Below, piece after piece: positions 8,583-17,351 of a stretch of 64,000 nt of DNA. A program made the position numbers and the translations under genes. The DNA lies in NCBI GenBank assembly GCA_002307135.1, contig DBTQ01000023.1, positions 46,362 through 110,361 of the forward strand. Reading direction: 5' to 3'. The notes below the pieces were generated by a model. It was not told the DNA's origin and did no database searches. It saw only the letters and a list, made by a program, of their open reading frames with translations. The number at the start of each line of letters is the position of its first letter. Positions within the stretch are counted from its first letter, which is position 1. Source of the stretch: Bacteroidetes bacterium UBA1312 (lineage in GTDB: Bacteria > Bacteroidota > Bacteroidia > Chitinophagales > Chitinophagaceae).

Positions 8583-9146
8583 ATGAGTGATTCTATAGAA
8601 GAAATTATTAGTAATACTAGTCAGCAGATGAAAAAAGCGATTAGCCATCTATCCGTGGAACTTTCGAGAGTACGTGCCGGTAAAGCAAACGTACAAATAC
8701 TCGATGGCATCATGGTAGAATATTATGGCAATCCTACCCCACTTGCACAGGTAGCCAATATTACCACACCCGATGCACGTACACTACAACTACAACCTTG
8801 GGAAAAAAACATGCTGGGTGCTATAGAAAAAGCGATCATTGCTTCTAACATAGGACTTAATCCATCTAATGATGGTAACTTTGTCCGTCTATTCTTACCA
8901 CCACTTACAGAAGAACGTCGTAAAGAATTAGTAAAACGCGTAAATTCAGAAGGAGAAACAGCAAAAGTAGCCATACGCTCACTCCGCAGAGATGGTATCG
9001 AACAAATCAAGAAATTACAAAAAGATGGTTTGAGCGAAGACATTGCAAAAGATGCGGAAGCACGCATACAAGCATCTACCGACAAGGAAATACTTGCTGT
9101 AGATAGCGTATGTAAAGACAAAGAAAAAGAAATAATGACTGTATAA
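8583..9146 (+). CDS. frr: Ribosome recycling factor
   Basis: 187 residues, the usual length of about 185. With EF-G it splits the post-termination ribosome into subunits in the cytoplasm. Diagnostic segments are LSRVRAGKANVQILDGIMVEYYG, the ANITTPDARTLQLQPW strand, IGLNPSNDGN, RLFLPPLTEERRKELVKRV and the C-terminal helix SVCKDKEKEIMTV. It has its own promoter and a hairpin downstream, so it is probably transcribed alone. The usual neighbours pyrH and tsf are not adjacent here. Confidence 0.97.
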   Translation: MSDSIEEIISNTSQQMKKAISHLSVELSRVRAGKANVQILDGIMVEYYGNPTPLAQVANITTPDARTLQLQPWEKNMLGAIEKAIIASNIGLNPSNDGNFVRLFLPPLTEERRKELVKRVNSEGETAKVAIRSLRRDGIEQIKKLQKDGLSEDIAKDAEARIQASTDKEILAVDSVCKDKEKEIMTV

Positions 9147-9172
9147 CAACCACGCTATACAATGATATAGAG

Positions 9173-9217
9173 ATCACATAAAGACAACCTGTTTTGTTTT
9201 TATGTGATTTGTTTTTT
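9173..9217 (+). terminator. Hairpin after frr
   Basis: A 10-bp stem, atcacataaa (9173-9182) with its complement at 9199-9208, encloses a 16-nt loop and is followed by a T-rich run (ttgttttttaag). It is a weak, AT-rich terminator for frr. Confidence 0.5.
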
Positions 9218-9234
9218 AAGTAAACTTTTACGCT

Positions 9235-10146
9235 ATGCTCAGCCATCAACAATTTCTGGATCAAATTGTATTGCTTTCCTCACTGCCCATTTATTTTTAT
9301 ATTATCCCGTTAGAAGTAGTGCTAAGCCATTTTAACGGTTGGAAATTTTACTCGTGGAAAGAAACCCTAATCAATATTTATTTAAACATAGTAAATGCAG
9401 GTATCAACCTATTGTTGATGGGATTTGCATTAATGGTACTCATTTTTTTCTCGGGTTATAGTTTACATATAGACTGGAACCCTATTCTGTATTGGTTTAT
9501 ATTGTTTCTGTGTGAAGATTTTATGTTCTGGTTGGAGCATTTTGTCGATCACAATGTCCGCCTGTTTTGGGCAGTACATGTTACCCATCATTCCTCCGAA
9601 GAATATAATCTCACCACTGGTTTCCGCTCCTCGGTGTTTATGCCGCTTTACCGCTATCTTTATTTTATACCTGTAGTACTATTGAATTTTCGTCCGATAG
9701 ACATACTGTTCATGTATGCCATCACACAAATCTATGGCATACTGGTACATACACAACACTTCAAGAAATCACCGCGTTGGCTGGCTTATATTTTTGTCAC
9801 TCCTGCCCATCATCGTGTACACCATGCCAGCAATATCCCATATTTAGACAAGAATATGGGGATGGTTTTAATCATTTGGGATAGAATATTTGGAACCTTT
9901 GCAGATGAGCTTCCCGCAGAAAAGGTTCGTTATGGATTGACCAAACAAGTAGCCAAACCTTATCATCCTACACACATCATTTTCCATGAATGGCAAGCCA
10001 TAAGTCAAGATTTGAAAAAATCAAAACGCTGGAGCGATAGACTCCGCTACCTTTTTATGCCCCCGGGTTGGAGTCACGACGGGAGCACACAAACAGCCAA
10101 ACAGTTGCAACAAAAAAATAGCGCTACCAAAGCTCATAATGCATAA
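9235..10146 (+). CDS. Sterol desaturase / fatty acid hydroxylase family membrane enzyme
   Basis: 303 residues, integral membrane di-iron hydroxylase family. Hydrophobic segments lie at about 10-30, 45-80 and 85-105 and again near 145-170. The histidine boxes expected for the two irons are visible: EHFVDHN, HVTHHSSEEYN and HHRVHH, with HTQHF between. The family acts on sterols, carotenoids or fatty acyl chains and this sequence does not tell which; in Bacteroidota an acyl or sphingolipid substrate is plausible. The start is ATG 9235, 27 bp after the hairpin behind frr. A single-gene unit. Confidence 0.88.
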   Translation: MLSHQQFLDQIVLLSSLPIYFYIIPLEVVLSHFNGWKFYSWKETLINIYLNIVNAGINLLLMGFALMVLIFFSGYSLHIDWNPILYWFILFLCEDFMFWLEHFVDHNVRLFWAVHVTHHSSEEYNLTTGFRSSVFMPLYRYLYFIPVVLLNFRPIDILFMYAITQIYGILVHTQHFKKSPRWLAYIFVTPAHHRVHHASNIPYLDKNMGMVLIIWDRIFGTFADELPAEKVRYGLTKQVAKPYHPTHIIFHEWQAISQDLKKSKRWSDRLRYLFMPPGWSHDGSTQTAKQLQQKNSATKAHNA

Positions 10147-10210
10147 TTGATAATAGATACTATAATATCTCATCATACTTATTATCTTGCAATCAAATTT
10201 TAGATATTTA

Positions 10211-11086
10211 ATGAAACGAAACCTCCTCTCTATAGCTCTATTGTGCAGCTGCTTATGCGCAAATGCCCAATCAAGACCATTAAAACCTGAAACCCCGTTT
10301 AAAATATATGATACACATTCCGGAGAGCAAATATCGCTCAATGATTTGGTAGCGGATCTCGATAAAACAAAGGTTTTGTTTTTTGGTGAAGAGCATAATG
10401 ATACAATCGGGCATATTCTGGAATTAAAAATCATGAAGCTACTTTCTGAAAAATATAGAGATCGGCTGACCTTTTCAATGGAAATGTTTGAAACAGACTG
10501 TCAGGTAGTTTTGGATGACTATTTAGGTGGGTTTATTGACAAAGAAAGAATGCAAAAAGAGGCTCGGGCATGGAACAATTATAGTGATTACAGTCCAATG
10601 GTAGAATTTGCCAAAGCAGAAAACATTCCCATAATTGCGGCCAATGCACCACGCCGTTATGTAAATCTGCTCAGTAAAAGGGGACCCAAATCATTGGACA
10701 GTCTTAGTGACAATTCAAAACAATACTTTGCTCCAATGCCTAAAAAAATAAAAGCAGAAGGTCGTTATTACGAAAAATTTGTAGGCATACTAGGCGGAGC
10801 GGAAAACGTACACGGAACAAATATGTTTGCATCACAATGCCTCTGGGATGCCACAATGGCCAATAGCATTTACGAACATTACAGAGATCATAAGAAAGGA
10901 TTTATTTACCATATATGTGGCCGCTTCCATAGTGATGAAGGATTGGGTACAGTGGCTCAGTTGCATAAAAAAAGTAAGAAACTAAACATTACAACAATCA
11001 GTTGTTTCCCAACCAGCAATTTTGAGCAACCTAATATGGAGCACTACCAGCAACTCGCAGACTATGTAATTTTAGTTCAAAAATAA
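10211..11086 (+). CDS. ChaN-like exported protein (Tiki/haem-binding uptake superfamily)
   Basis: 291 residues from the ATG at 10211; a TTG 24 bp upstream keeps the frame but would place eight extra residues before a clean signal peptide (MKRNLLSIALLCSCLCANAQ). The ChaN marks are KVLFFGEEHNDTIGHILELKIM, SMEMFETDCQVVLDDYL and YSPMVEFAKAENIPIIAANAPR, and the later HICGRFHSDEGLGT. ChaN homologues bind haem as dimers in the outer membrane of Campylobacter, while other members of the superfamily are proteases, so substrate and activity stay open. The cysteines in the signal (SCLCA) do not form a clear lipobox. It lies convergent with the Ctp protease across a shared terminator. Confidence 0.86.
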   Translation: MKRNLLSIALLCSCLCANAQSRPLKPETPFKIYDTHSGEQISLNDLVADLDKTKVLFFGEEHNDTIGHILELKIMKLLSEKYRDRLTFSMEMFETDCQVVLDDYLGGFIDKERMQKEARAWNNYSDYSPMVEFAKAENIPIIAANAPRRYVNLLSKRGPKSLDSLSDNSKQYFAPMPKKIKAEGRYYEKFVGILGGAENVHGTNMFASQCLWDATMANSIYEHYRDHKKGFIYHICGRFHSDEGLGTVAQLHKKSKKLNITTISCFPTSNFEQPNMEHYQQLADYVILVQK

Positions 11087-11140
11087 GCACACAATTTATT
11101 ACATCAGATCGGCAACAACAATCAAAATAATATTCATCAT

Positions 11141-11178
11141 AAAAAAGTCCTGCACAATATACAGTGCAGGACTTTTTT
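11141..11178. terminator. Bidirectional terminator between the chaN-like gene and ctp
   Basis: A perfect 15-bp stem, aaaaaagtcctgcac (11141-11155) with its complement at 11164-11178, has an 8-nt loop. The A and T runs at the two ends serve both converging genes. Confidence 0.9.
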
Positions 11179-11205
11179 TACTCATGACCAATTAAAACCA
11201 AATTC

Positions 11206-13374
11206 TTATTTAGCATCCATATCTTCTAAAATGTTCACCGTTTCTGAGATATACATATCTTTTTTAAGCAATCTTAGCCAATCTGTATTACGTTTAATAG
11301 TAGTGCTATCTGTATTAATTCTTCCGGCATCTTCCTTCAGATTTGTAATATCCAGCAAGGTTACTTTTTTATCCAGTTCTTCTATCTTTTTAGCCAACAA
11401 CGTCGCAGCTTCTTGATCCTTGCGGAATTTCTTTTCATTAAGCGAAACGGTATTATCTTCTTCCAATTGTTTCAAACGTTTAGAGCTTTCAGACACCGCA
11501 TCAAATAATGGATTAGTAGAAACTCTTTTTTTGCTTAACGCTTTTAGTTTTGCCACATCAACTGGTTTTGAATAGGGCAAATAATTAGCCGGTTTAATTT
11601 CATCCCAACCCAATGCGACCTTATCCTTGCGCTCCCCTATTTCTATTTCACTATAGATATCCGGTAATATAACATCAGGAGTCACACCTTTTAATTGAGT
11701 TGATCCTCCATTAATACGGTAAAATTTTTGAATGGTCAATTTGAAGGCTCCCAAAGAAGGTTCTCCTTTATTTTCCATCTTCAAACGGATTACAGGATCT
11801 ATTACATCATCAAGCACGACTTGTTTCTGTACCGTTCCTTTACCAAACGTAGGGCTACCAACAATCACAGCTCGTTTGTAATCTTGCATTGCAGCTGCAA
11901 GTATCTCAGATGCAGAGGCACTGCCTTGATTTACCATTATAGCAAACGGTCCATCATAGACAATACCGTCATTACTTCGATTACTTAGTATCATTGGATT
12001 AGACTTGCTCGCCTTTACTTGTACAATAGGCCCACGGTTGACAAACAACCCCGCCATATCCACTACATCATTAAGAGAACCACCACCATTATAACGTAAA
12101 TCAAGAATAATACCTTTGACTCCTGCATTTTTCAATTTAGCGACTTCTTTACCTACATCATCAGCACTTCTTCTACCATCTGCACTATTGAAATTAGAAT
12201 AAAATTCGTTTAAATAAATATAACCAATAGGCCCTTTTGAGGTATTAATTAATGCCGACTTTGCAAAGGTTTCTTCCAACGTCACTTTGCCACGGATAAT
12301 CGGTATCACTTTTATAGAACCATCTGTACGTCTTACAGTCAAACGAACCTCCGTACCTTTGTCGCCACGAATTTTTTGTACAACCTCATCGACTTCATAG
12401 CCCTGTATATCTTCAGGTTCAGCTGCTGCCTGCCCGATTTTAATAATTTCATCACCCGCTTTTAAATCACCTTGTTTCCAACAAGGACTTCCGGTAACAA
12501 TAGATGCAATCTTTACTTTACCATCTTCTTCTTTGAGCTGTGCGCCAATACCATAAAATTCTCCAGACATTTGAACATCAAAATCTTTCTTTTGTTTTGG
12601 AGGGAAAAAATCACTGTGCGGGTCTTCACTAAGTGTAATTGCATTGATATAAGAAGCAAAGCGCTCATCTGCAGTTACCTTCTTAAGACGAGTAAAATAT
12701 TTCTGCAAATTAGTATCCACTTTCCCACGTGCATCTTTTTCAAGCGTTACGTCATCCTTCCATACAAACGAAGCAGTGTCAATAGTCACAGTAGCCGTAT
12801 CTTTTCTTGCCTTGCGATCTTCTTGTGCTTTTTTAAGATCGACAAATTTTGCCAACACCCTATATTTGACATAAAGCAACCAACGTTCCTTCAACTCTTT
12901 TTCATTGGCAGCAAAATCTATCTTATCACCACTCAACTGAATTTTTTCATTACCATCAAAAGTAAATGGATGTTTGATTATTTCTTTAAAATAGGCTTCC
13001 GTTTGTGCTGTTCTTTTGGTGAAAATTTGATTATAGGCATTATAGAATTCAAAGCTTGTATTTTTGATTTCATCATCAATCTGATAACGATATTTGCCTA
13101 ATGCTTTAATATCTTCTTGTGTAAATATTTTTTTCTCAAAATCAGTTGATTCAATTAATTTATTAAATACTTTATTTGAAAAAGAATCATCTAATGGGCG
13201 GGGCGAAAAATGAGCACCATCAATTACTTCCATTACTGCATTCAGTGTTAGCGCCTTTCGCTGGTCGCTACCCGACGAAACATCTTGATTTATATACTTA
13301 AAAGAGAAAAAAGCAGCGAGAGCGGCAATAATCAACAGAGGGATGCCTATTTTGTACTTCATGAAACGCAACAT
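11206..13374 (-). CDS. Carboxy-terminal processing protease (Prc/Tsp, S41A)
   Basis: 722 residues. Periplasmic serine protease that trims or degrades proteins from their C-terminus. A signal-anchor at about 6-26 is followed by a helical N-terminal domain. A PDZ domain (about 240-330) carries GIGAQLKEEDGKVKIASIVTGSP and LKAGDEIIKIGQ. The S41 core has GGGSLNDVVDMAGLF and the nucleophile region NQGSASASEILAAAM, with the catalytic Ser in SASE and Lys in FGKGTVQ. The C-terminal DUF3340-type extension of Prc is present, so this is the long Tsp form. The start is ATG 13374; MKYK four codons later is an alternative. TACATTTG at 13404-13411 is a plausible -7 box. Confidence 0.95.
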   Translation of the reverse strand: MLRFMKYKIGIPLLIIAALAAFFSFKYINQDVSSGSDQRKALTLNAVMEVIDGAHFSPRPLDDSFSNKVFNKLIESTDFEKKIFTQEDIKALGKYRYQIDDEIKNTSFEFYNAYNQIFTKRTAQTEAYFKEIIKHPFTFDGNEKIQLSGDKIDFAANEKELKERWLLYVKYRVLAKFVDLKKAQEDRKARKDTATVTIDTASFVWKDDVTLEKDARGKVDTNLQKYFTRLKKVTADERFASYINAITLSEDPHSDFFPPKQKKDFDVQMSGEFYGIGAQLKEEDGKVKIASIVTGSPCWKQGDLKAGDEIIKIGQAAAEPEDIQGYEVDEVVQKIRGDKGTEVRLTVRRTDGSIKVIPIIRGKVTLEETFAKSALINTSKGPIGYIYLNEFYSNFNSADGRRSADDVGKEVAKLKNAGVKGIILDLRYNGGGSLNDVVDMAGLFVNRGPIVQVKASKSNPMILSNRSNDGIVYDGPFAIMVNQGSASASEILAAAMQDYKRAVIVGSPTFGKGTVQKQVVLDDVIDPVIRLKMENKGEPSLGAFKLTIQKFYRINGGSTQLKGVTPDVILPDIYSEIEIGERKDKVALGWDEIKPANYLPYSKPVDVAKLKALSKKRVSTNPLFDAVSESSKRLKQLEEDNTVSLNEKKFRKDQEAATLLAKKIEELDKKVTLLDITNLKEDAGRINTDSTTIKRNTDWLRLLKKDMYISETVNILEDMDAK

Positions 13375-13403
13375 AAACCTTATTAAAAATGGGAGTTAGA
13401 TAG

Positions 13404-13411
13404 CAAATGTA
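13404..13411 (-). promoter_or_regulatory. Predicted -7 element for the ctp gene
   Basis: Reads TACATTTG on the minus strand, 29 bp before the ATG at 13374. No good TTG was found at the usual distance upstream. The rest of the 13375-13640 gap shows no gene. Confidence 0.45.
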
Positions 13412-13640
13412 ATTGTTTTGTAATTATGACCATTATAGATTGTGATAAAAGAATGTGAATTGGAAATTACCGAAAAAGTACTGCCGATCAATTTGTTTCA
13501 GCCGCCCGAATGAAGTAATACCCTGTTCAAAACTGATTGTTTGACAAAGTAAATCATAAAAAAAACTTAATATACTATACCCAATGATGCTAAACACAAA
13601 TAATTGCCTGTAAATTTACCATCGGAAAAATAGACGAGCA

Positions 13641-13862
13641 ATGAAAAAATCACATCAGATTACATTAACACCATTATCCAAAGAAATACCGGTAGAAGCA
13701 GATTTTATATGCTGTAAAAAATGTAATACTACCAAGCCCAAAGAAGCATTCGATAAAAGAAATTTATGGCGTGCAAAAGTTTGCACAGAGTGCAACTATG
13801 CTGCCAAAAAAGCCAAAAATGCCGAATTAAAAAAAGAAAAGGAAATGTTTGGGTTCTTCTAG
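13641..13862 (+). CDS. Small zinc-ribbon-like protein
   Basis: 73 residues, no signal peptide, strongly basic (many Lys). Two pairs of cysteines, CKKC near 29-32 and CTEC near 51-54, are about 20 residues apart (FICCKKCNTTKPKEAF and AKVCTECN), the spacing of a zinc ribbon or an HNH-like zinc knuckle without the HNH residues. The Lys/Ala-rich C-terminal part (AAKKAKNAELKKEKE) would be a charged helix. It could bind nucleic acid, but no catalytic motif is present. It has its own region between ctp and the LuxE-like gene. I do not recognise it further. Confidence 0.7.
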   Translation: MKKSHQITLTPLSKEIPVEADFICCKKCNTTKPKEAFDKRNLWRAKVCTECNYAAKKAKNAELKKEKEMFGFF

Positions 13863-13925
13863 GACTTGAACATTTGCTTAATATGACGCAAGACAAAGAG
13901 TTTATAGTTCTTTAAAAAGAAGAAA

Positions 13926-14915
13926 CTACAAAGCCATCAAACTACATCCTCGTAGTGCCACATGATCCATACGTCCAAGTACTTCAAATGTATGATTAGG
14001 TTTTAAACGACCGATATCTTCTGTGGCAATAAAAGCGCAGGAATTAATATTTGCCAGATCAATAATATTTATTGCACCGATGCCTTCCTTGCTTATATCT
14101 AGTGGATCTTGTATATCTCTTACAAATACACGCATGGTAGCTATTGGTTCAAAAATACCCGAATCCAGAGCGTATGCCTGTGACAATAATTCAGTCATAC
14201 CATATTCGGAATGAATTTGATCGATATGCCAGCGTTCTTTTAAATAATCATGTACCTGTGCTCTCGTCCACTCCTCTCTTCGCCCCTTCATTCCGCCCGT
14301 TTCCATCACTACAATACCCGACAAATCCATAGGATACATTTCTGCAAAATCAAGCAGCGCAAAGGTTACACCCAACAACAACACTTTTTGCCCCTCCGAT
14401 TTCAAACGCAATAACTTTTCGCTAAGCTGTGGCCATTCATTCAGATAAAAGCCATTATCCGAATGTCCACTTTTATCCATCAACACCTTAGCCATGTGCA
14501 CTAACGACGATTGACCACGTTCTAAATAAGAAGGTAACAATGCCAAAATCGCATAATCTTTAGGCCCACCATAAAACTGACGAAACCCGGACATCATAGC
14601 CGCTTCGTAAATGTCGGCATCCTTCACAAAATGCCTACTGGGTATAACTCCTGTTGTACCACTGCTTTCAAAAAGCAACTCTTCTTTTTGCCAATCTCCA
14701 CTAACAACGCGATGTGTTTTAAAAAAAGAAATAGGCAGAAAAGGTATTTCTTCCATTGAATTTATTTGAGCAGGAACAATGTGCAATGCATCATTGTATG
14801 CCTTATATAAGGAATTGTGTTGGTATTGGTATTGAAAGAGTGCCAAAGCAGTAGCTTCAAAATCAGTTACTGAACACTGAATTAAAGATCTTCCTGTTAT
14901 TCTTTCAAACTGCAT
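13926..14915 (-). CDS. LuxE-like acyl-protein synthetase / adenylation-fold protein
   Basis: 329 residues from the ATG at 14915. A longer frame begins at 14984, but its first 23 residues look untranslated and overlap the likely promoter region. LuxE and phenylacetate-CoA ligases share the ANL adenylation fold; here LLFESSGTTGVIPSRHFV is the Ser/Thr-Gly P-loop, and SGIVVMETGGMKGRREEW and IHSEYGMTELLSQAY match the A5-type region of LuxE. LuxE activates fatty acids and transfers them to the reductase LuxC. No luxC, luxD, carrier protein or CoA-ligase partner is nearby, so the substrate is unknown. It is divergent from the lipoprotein gene at 15005. Confidence 0.82.
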   Translation of the reverse strand: MQFERITGRSLIQCSVTDFEATALALFQYQYQHNSLYKAYNDALHIVPAQINSMEEIPFLPISFFKTHRVVSGDWQKEELLFESSGTTGVIPSRHFVKDADIYEAAMMSGFRQFYGGPKDYAILALLPSYLERGQSSLVHMAKVLMDKSGHSDNGFYLNEWPQLSEKLLRLKSEGQKVLLLGVTFALLDFAEMYPMDLSGIVVMETGGMKGRREEWTRAQVHDYLKERWHIDQIHSEYGMTELLSQAYALDSGIFEPIATMRVFVRDIQDPLDISKEGIGAINIIDLANINSCAFIATEDIGRLKPNHTFEVLGRMDHVALRGCSLMAL

Positions 14916-15004
14916 TGTTTTTTGGTTTAATTTTGAGCGAAGTGAATGTGCAAAGGAACAAAAATTGCACCTTTCAATTAGCAATCAATTAATAATAATT
15001 TTGG

Positions 15005-15466
15005 ATGAAACAGACATTCGCACTTGCTGTCATTTTAGTTATAGCCTGCTCCTCGTGCAAAAAGAGCTCGAACCTAAGTAAAATTCCTTCTATTGCATAT
15101 ATTGGCATATCTACAGATTCTGTTAATTCAGGAAGCAGTACACAAAAAATAGACCTTACATTTAATTTCACTGATGGAGATGGAGATTTAGGCAATGATC
15201 CTAAAAGTGGCGTTTATGATATTTATACAACAGACAGTAGAGATGATTCAGCATACAATTACTTTTTCCCGGCACAACTACCTGATGTTATAGAACCGGG
15301 GAAAGGAATTGAGGGCTCCTGCACGATAACAATAGATGCAGCCTTTTTAATACTTCGGCCTGATCATCCCAAAGGCGACACATTACATTTTGATGTCTAT
15401 ATAAGAGACAAGGCTGGTAATACAAGTAATCACATTACCACATCCAACATCTATATTAAACCATAG
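15005..15466 (+). CDS. Lipoprotein of unknown function
   Basis: 153 residues. A signal with a lipobox (VIACSSC, lipidated Cys near 17-20) and then KKSSNLSKIPS. The mature domain contains LTFNFTDGDGDLGNDPKSG, an acidic calcium-loop-like stretch seen in several Bacteroidota lipoproteins, and ends in regular beta strands (TLHFDVYIRDKAGNTSNHI), suggesting a single Ig-like or beta-sandwich domain. It stands alone between divergent and downstream genes. No enzyme signature. Confidence 0.75.
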   Translation: MKQTFALAVILVIACSSCKKSSNLSKIPSIAYIGISTDSVNSGSSTQKIDLTFNFTDGDGDLGNDPKSGVYDIYTTDSRDDSAYNYFFPAQLPDVIEPGKGIEGSCTITIDAAFLILRPDHPKGDTLHFDVYIRDKAGNTSNHITTSNIYIKP

Positions 15467-15588
15467 ATCACTTTGATCAAAGGCTGAAAATTGCGAAAAA
15501 ACAAGCGCTCTATTATTCATTTCAAAGATACTTTGCCAACTCACACAATCCTTTTCTTAAAAAGGGTTTAAATTACCAATGGAATTGC

Positions 15589-15596
15589 TATTTTTG
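15589..15596 (+). promoter_or_regulatory. Predicted -7 element upstream of the PDH E2 gene
   Basis: TATTTTTG, 34 bp before the start codon at 15631. No TTG sits at the usual -33 distance, so support is moderate. Confidence 0.4.
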
Positions 15597-15630
15597 GGAC
15601 TCGAAATATTAAACCACGAATAAGAAACTT

Positions 15631-17274
15631 ATGGCTGAAGCGATACGTATGCCTCTATTGAGCGATACAATGAAAGAAGGCGTGATAGCGGAATGGCACA
15701 AAAAAGTAGGTGATAAAGTAAAATCAGATGATGTACTTGCCGACGTAGAAACCGATAAAGCTACAATGGAAGTAATGCCTTTTGTAGATGGGACATTACT
15801 ATACATAGGAGTAGAAAAAGGTAAAGCCGCCAAAATCAATGACATTATAGCTATTGTGGGTAAAGAAGGTGAGGATTTTCAAGCGTTGCTTCAAGCCGAG
15901 GCCAAAGCTCCTACAGCAGTACCTGCTGTTGAAGTTCAAGAAGAAAAAGCGTCGCCCGCAGTTCCCGCACAAGCTCCTGCTATCAATGCAGTAGTACCTG
16001 TGGCCATACCTGCCGGTGTCAGTGTAATTCGTATGCCATTATTGAGCGATACAATGACTGAGGGTAAGATAGTGACTTGGTATAAAAAAGTAGGCGATAC
16101 TGTTAAAAATGACGATGTACTTGCCGATGTAGAAACAGATAAAGCTACAATGGAAGTAATGGGTTATGCCGAAGGAACCTTATTATATGTGGGCGTACCT
16201 GAAGGTTCTGCTGCAAAAATCAATGATATCATTGCTATTGTAGGTAAACCCGGCACAGACATTCAGGGATTGCTGCAAGCTCCAACAACTACACCTGCTG
16301 CTCCATCTGCATCGGGCACAACAACCCCTGCACCTGCAACCATTGCTGCTGGACCATCTGCAAATCCAACAGAAAATACGCAGACTACCGATAATGACAG
16401 CCGTTTAAAAATATCTCCTTTAGCACGCAAAATTGCAAGCGATAAAGGAATAAACCTCACTCAACTGCATGGTTCAGGTGATGGAGGACGTATCGTAAAA
16501 CGAGATATAGACAATTTTGTACCTCAAGCTGCTAGTAGCGCTGCAGAACAGAAATCAACTACCACCATAAGCGTTCCTGTATCTACCGGCACTGAAAGCC
16601 ATACAGATATACCGCTGACGCAAATGCGTAAGATAATTGCGAAACGTTTAGCGGAAAGTATGTTTACCGCGCCACATTTTTATCTCAAAATAACCGTGAC
16701 CATGGATAAAATCATGGAAGCAAGAAAAGAGATCAATAATATAGCTACTGTAAAAATTTCTTTCAACGATTTCATCATCAAAGCGGCGGCGATGGCATTA
16801 CGCAAACATCCAGCGGTCAACAGCTCTTGGATGGGTGACTTTATCCGTCAAAACAACCATATCAGCATTGGCAGTGCCATTGCTGTGGAAGAAGGGCTCA
16901 TTGTACCTGTGATCAAATTTGCGGATACATTATCACTATCTCAAATAGCGACTACAGCGAGTGACCTCTATGGTAAGGCACGAAATAAAAAAATACAACC
17001 GTCAGAATTTACCGGCAATACATTTACCATTTCTAACCTGGGCATGATGGGTATTGATGAGTTTACAGCTATCATTAACCCTCCAGATAGTTGCATATTG
17101 GCAGTTGGTAATATTGTGCCAACTCCTGTTGTTGAAAATGGAACTGTTGTTGTTCGACAATTATTAAAACTAACATTAAGCTGCGACCACAGAGTGGTGG
17201 ATGGAGCTATAGGTGCTCAATTCTTACAGACACTCAAAGGATATATAGAAAATCCGGTAACGATGCTGGCATAA
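15631..17274 (+). CDS. pdhC: Pyruvate dehydrogenase complex dihydrolipoamide acetyltransferase (E2)
   Basis: 547 residues; transfers the acetyl group from lipoyl-dihydrolipoamide to CoA in the cytoplasmic PDH complex. Two lipoyl domains (about 1-77 and 132-208) each carry the lipoyl-lysine motif ETDKATMEV (Lys43 and Lys171), joined by Ala/Pro-rich linkers. A peripheral-subunit-binding domain at about 255-290 has ISPLARKIASDKGI, and the catalytic domain ends with the active-site CDHRVVDGAIGAQFL. The 'LLSDTM' lipoyl start is the PDH type rather than the 2-oxoglutarate type. No E1 or E3 gene is adjacent. A hairpin follows. Confidence 0.96.
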   Translation: MAEAIRMPLLSDTMKEGVIAEWHKKVGDKVKSDDVLADVETDKATMEVMPFVDGTLLYIGVEKGKAAKINDIIAIVGKEGEDFQALLQAEAKAPTAVPAVEVQEEKASPAVPAQAPAINAVVPVAIPAGVSVIRMPLLSDTMTEGKIVTWYKKVGDTVKNDDVLADVETDKATMEVMGYAEGTLLYVGVPEGSAAKINDIIAIVGKPGTDIQGLLQAPTTTPAAPSASGTTTPAPATIAAGPSANPTENTQTTDNDSRLKISPLARKIASDKGINLTQLHGSGDGGRIVKRDIDNFVPQAASSAAEQKSTTTISVPVSTGTESHTDIPLTQMRKIIAKRLAESMFTAPHFYLKITVTMDKIMEARKEINNIATVKISFNDFIIKAAAMALRKHPAVNSSWMGDFIRQNNHISIGSAIAVEEGLIVPVIKFADTLSLSQIATTASDLYGKARNKKIQPSEFTGNTFTISNLGMMGIDEFTAIINPPDSCILAVGNIVPTPVVENGTVVVRQLLKLTLSCDHRVVDGAIGAQFLQTLKGYIENPVTMLA

Positions 17275-17283
17275 GCAATTAAC

Positions 17284-17316
17284 AAGAGCCGTAGCAATAC
17301 GGCTCTTTCTTTTTCT
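17284..17316 (+). terminator. Intrinsic terminator after the PDH E2 gene
   Basis: Stem aagagccgta (17284-17293) with its complement at 17298-17307, GCAA tetraloop, then tttctttttc. Confidence 0.88.
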
Positions 17317-17351
17317 ATAATAGCCGGACACTTTATTAATAATATTTCAAA

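Noticed and set aside
12472..13101. 209-codon open frame opposite the Ctp protease
   Set aside because: Antisense to a well-supported S41 protease; composition is a shadow of the gene.
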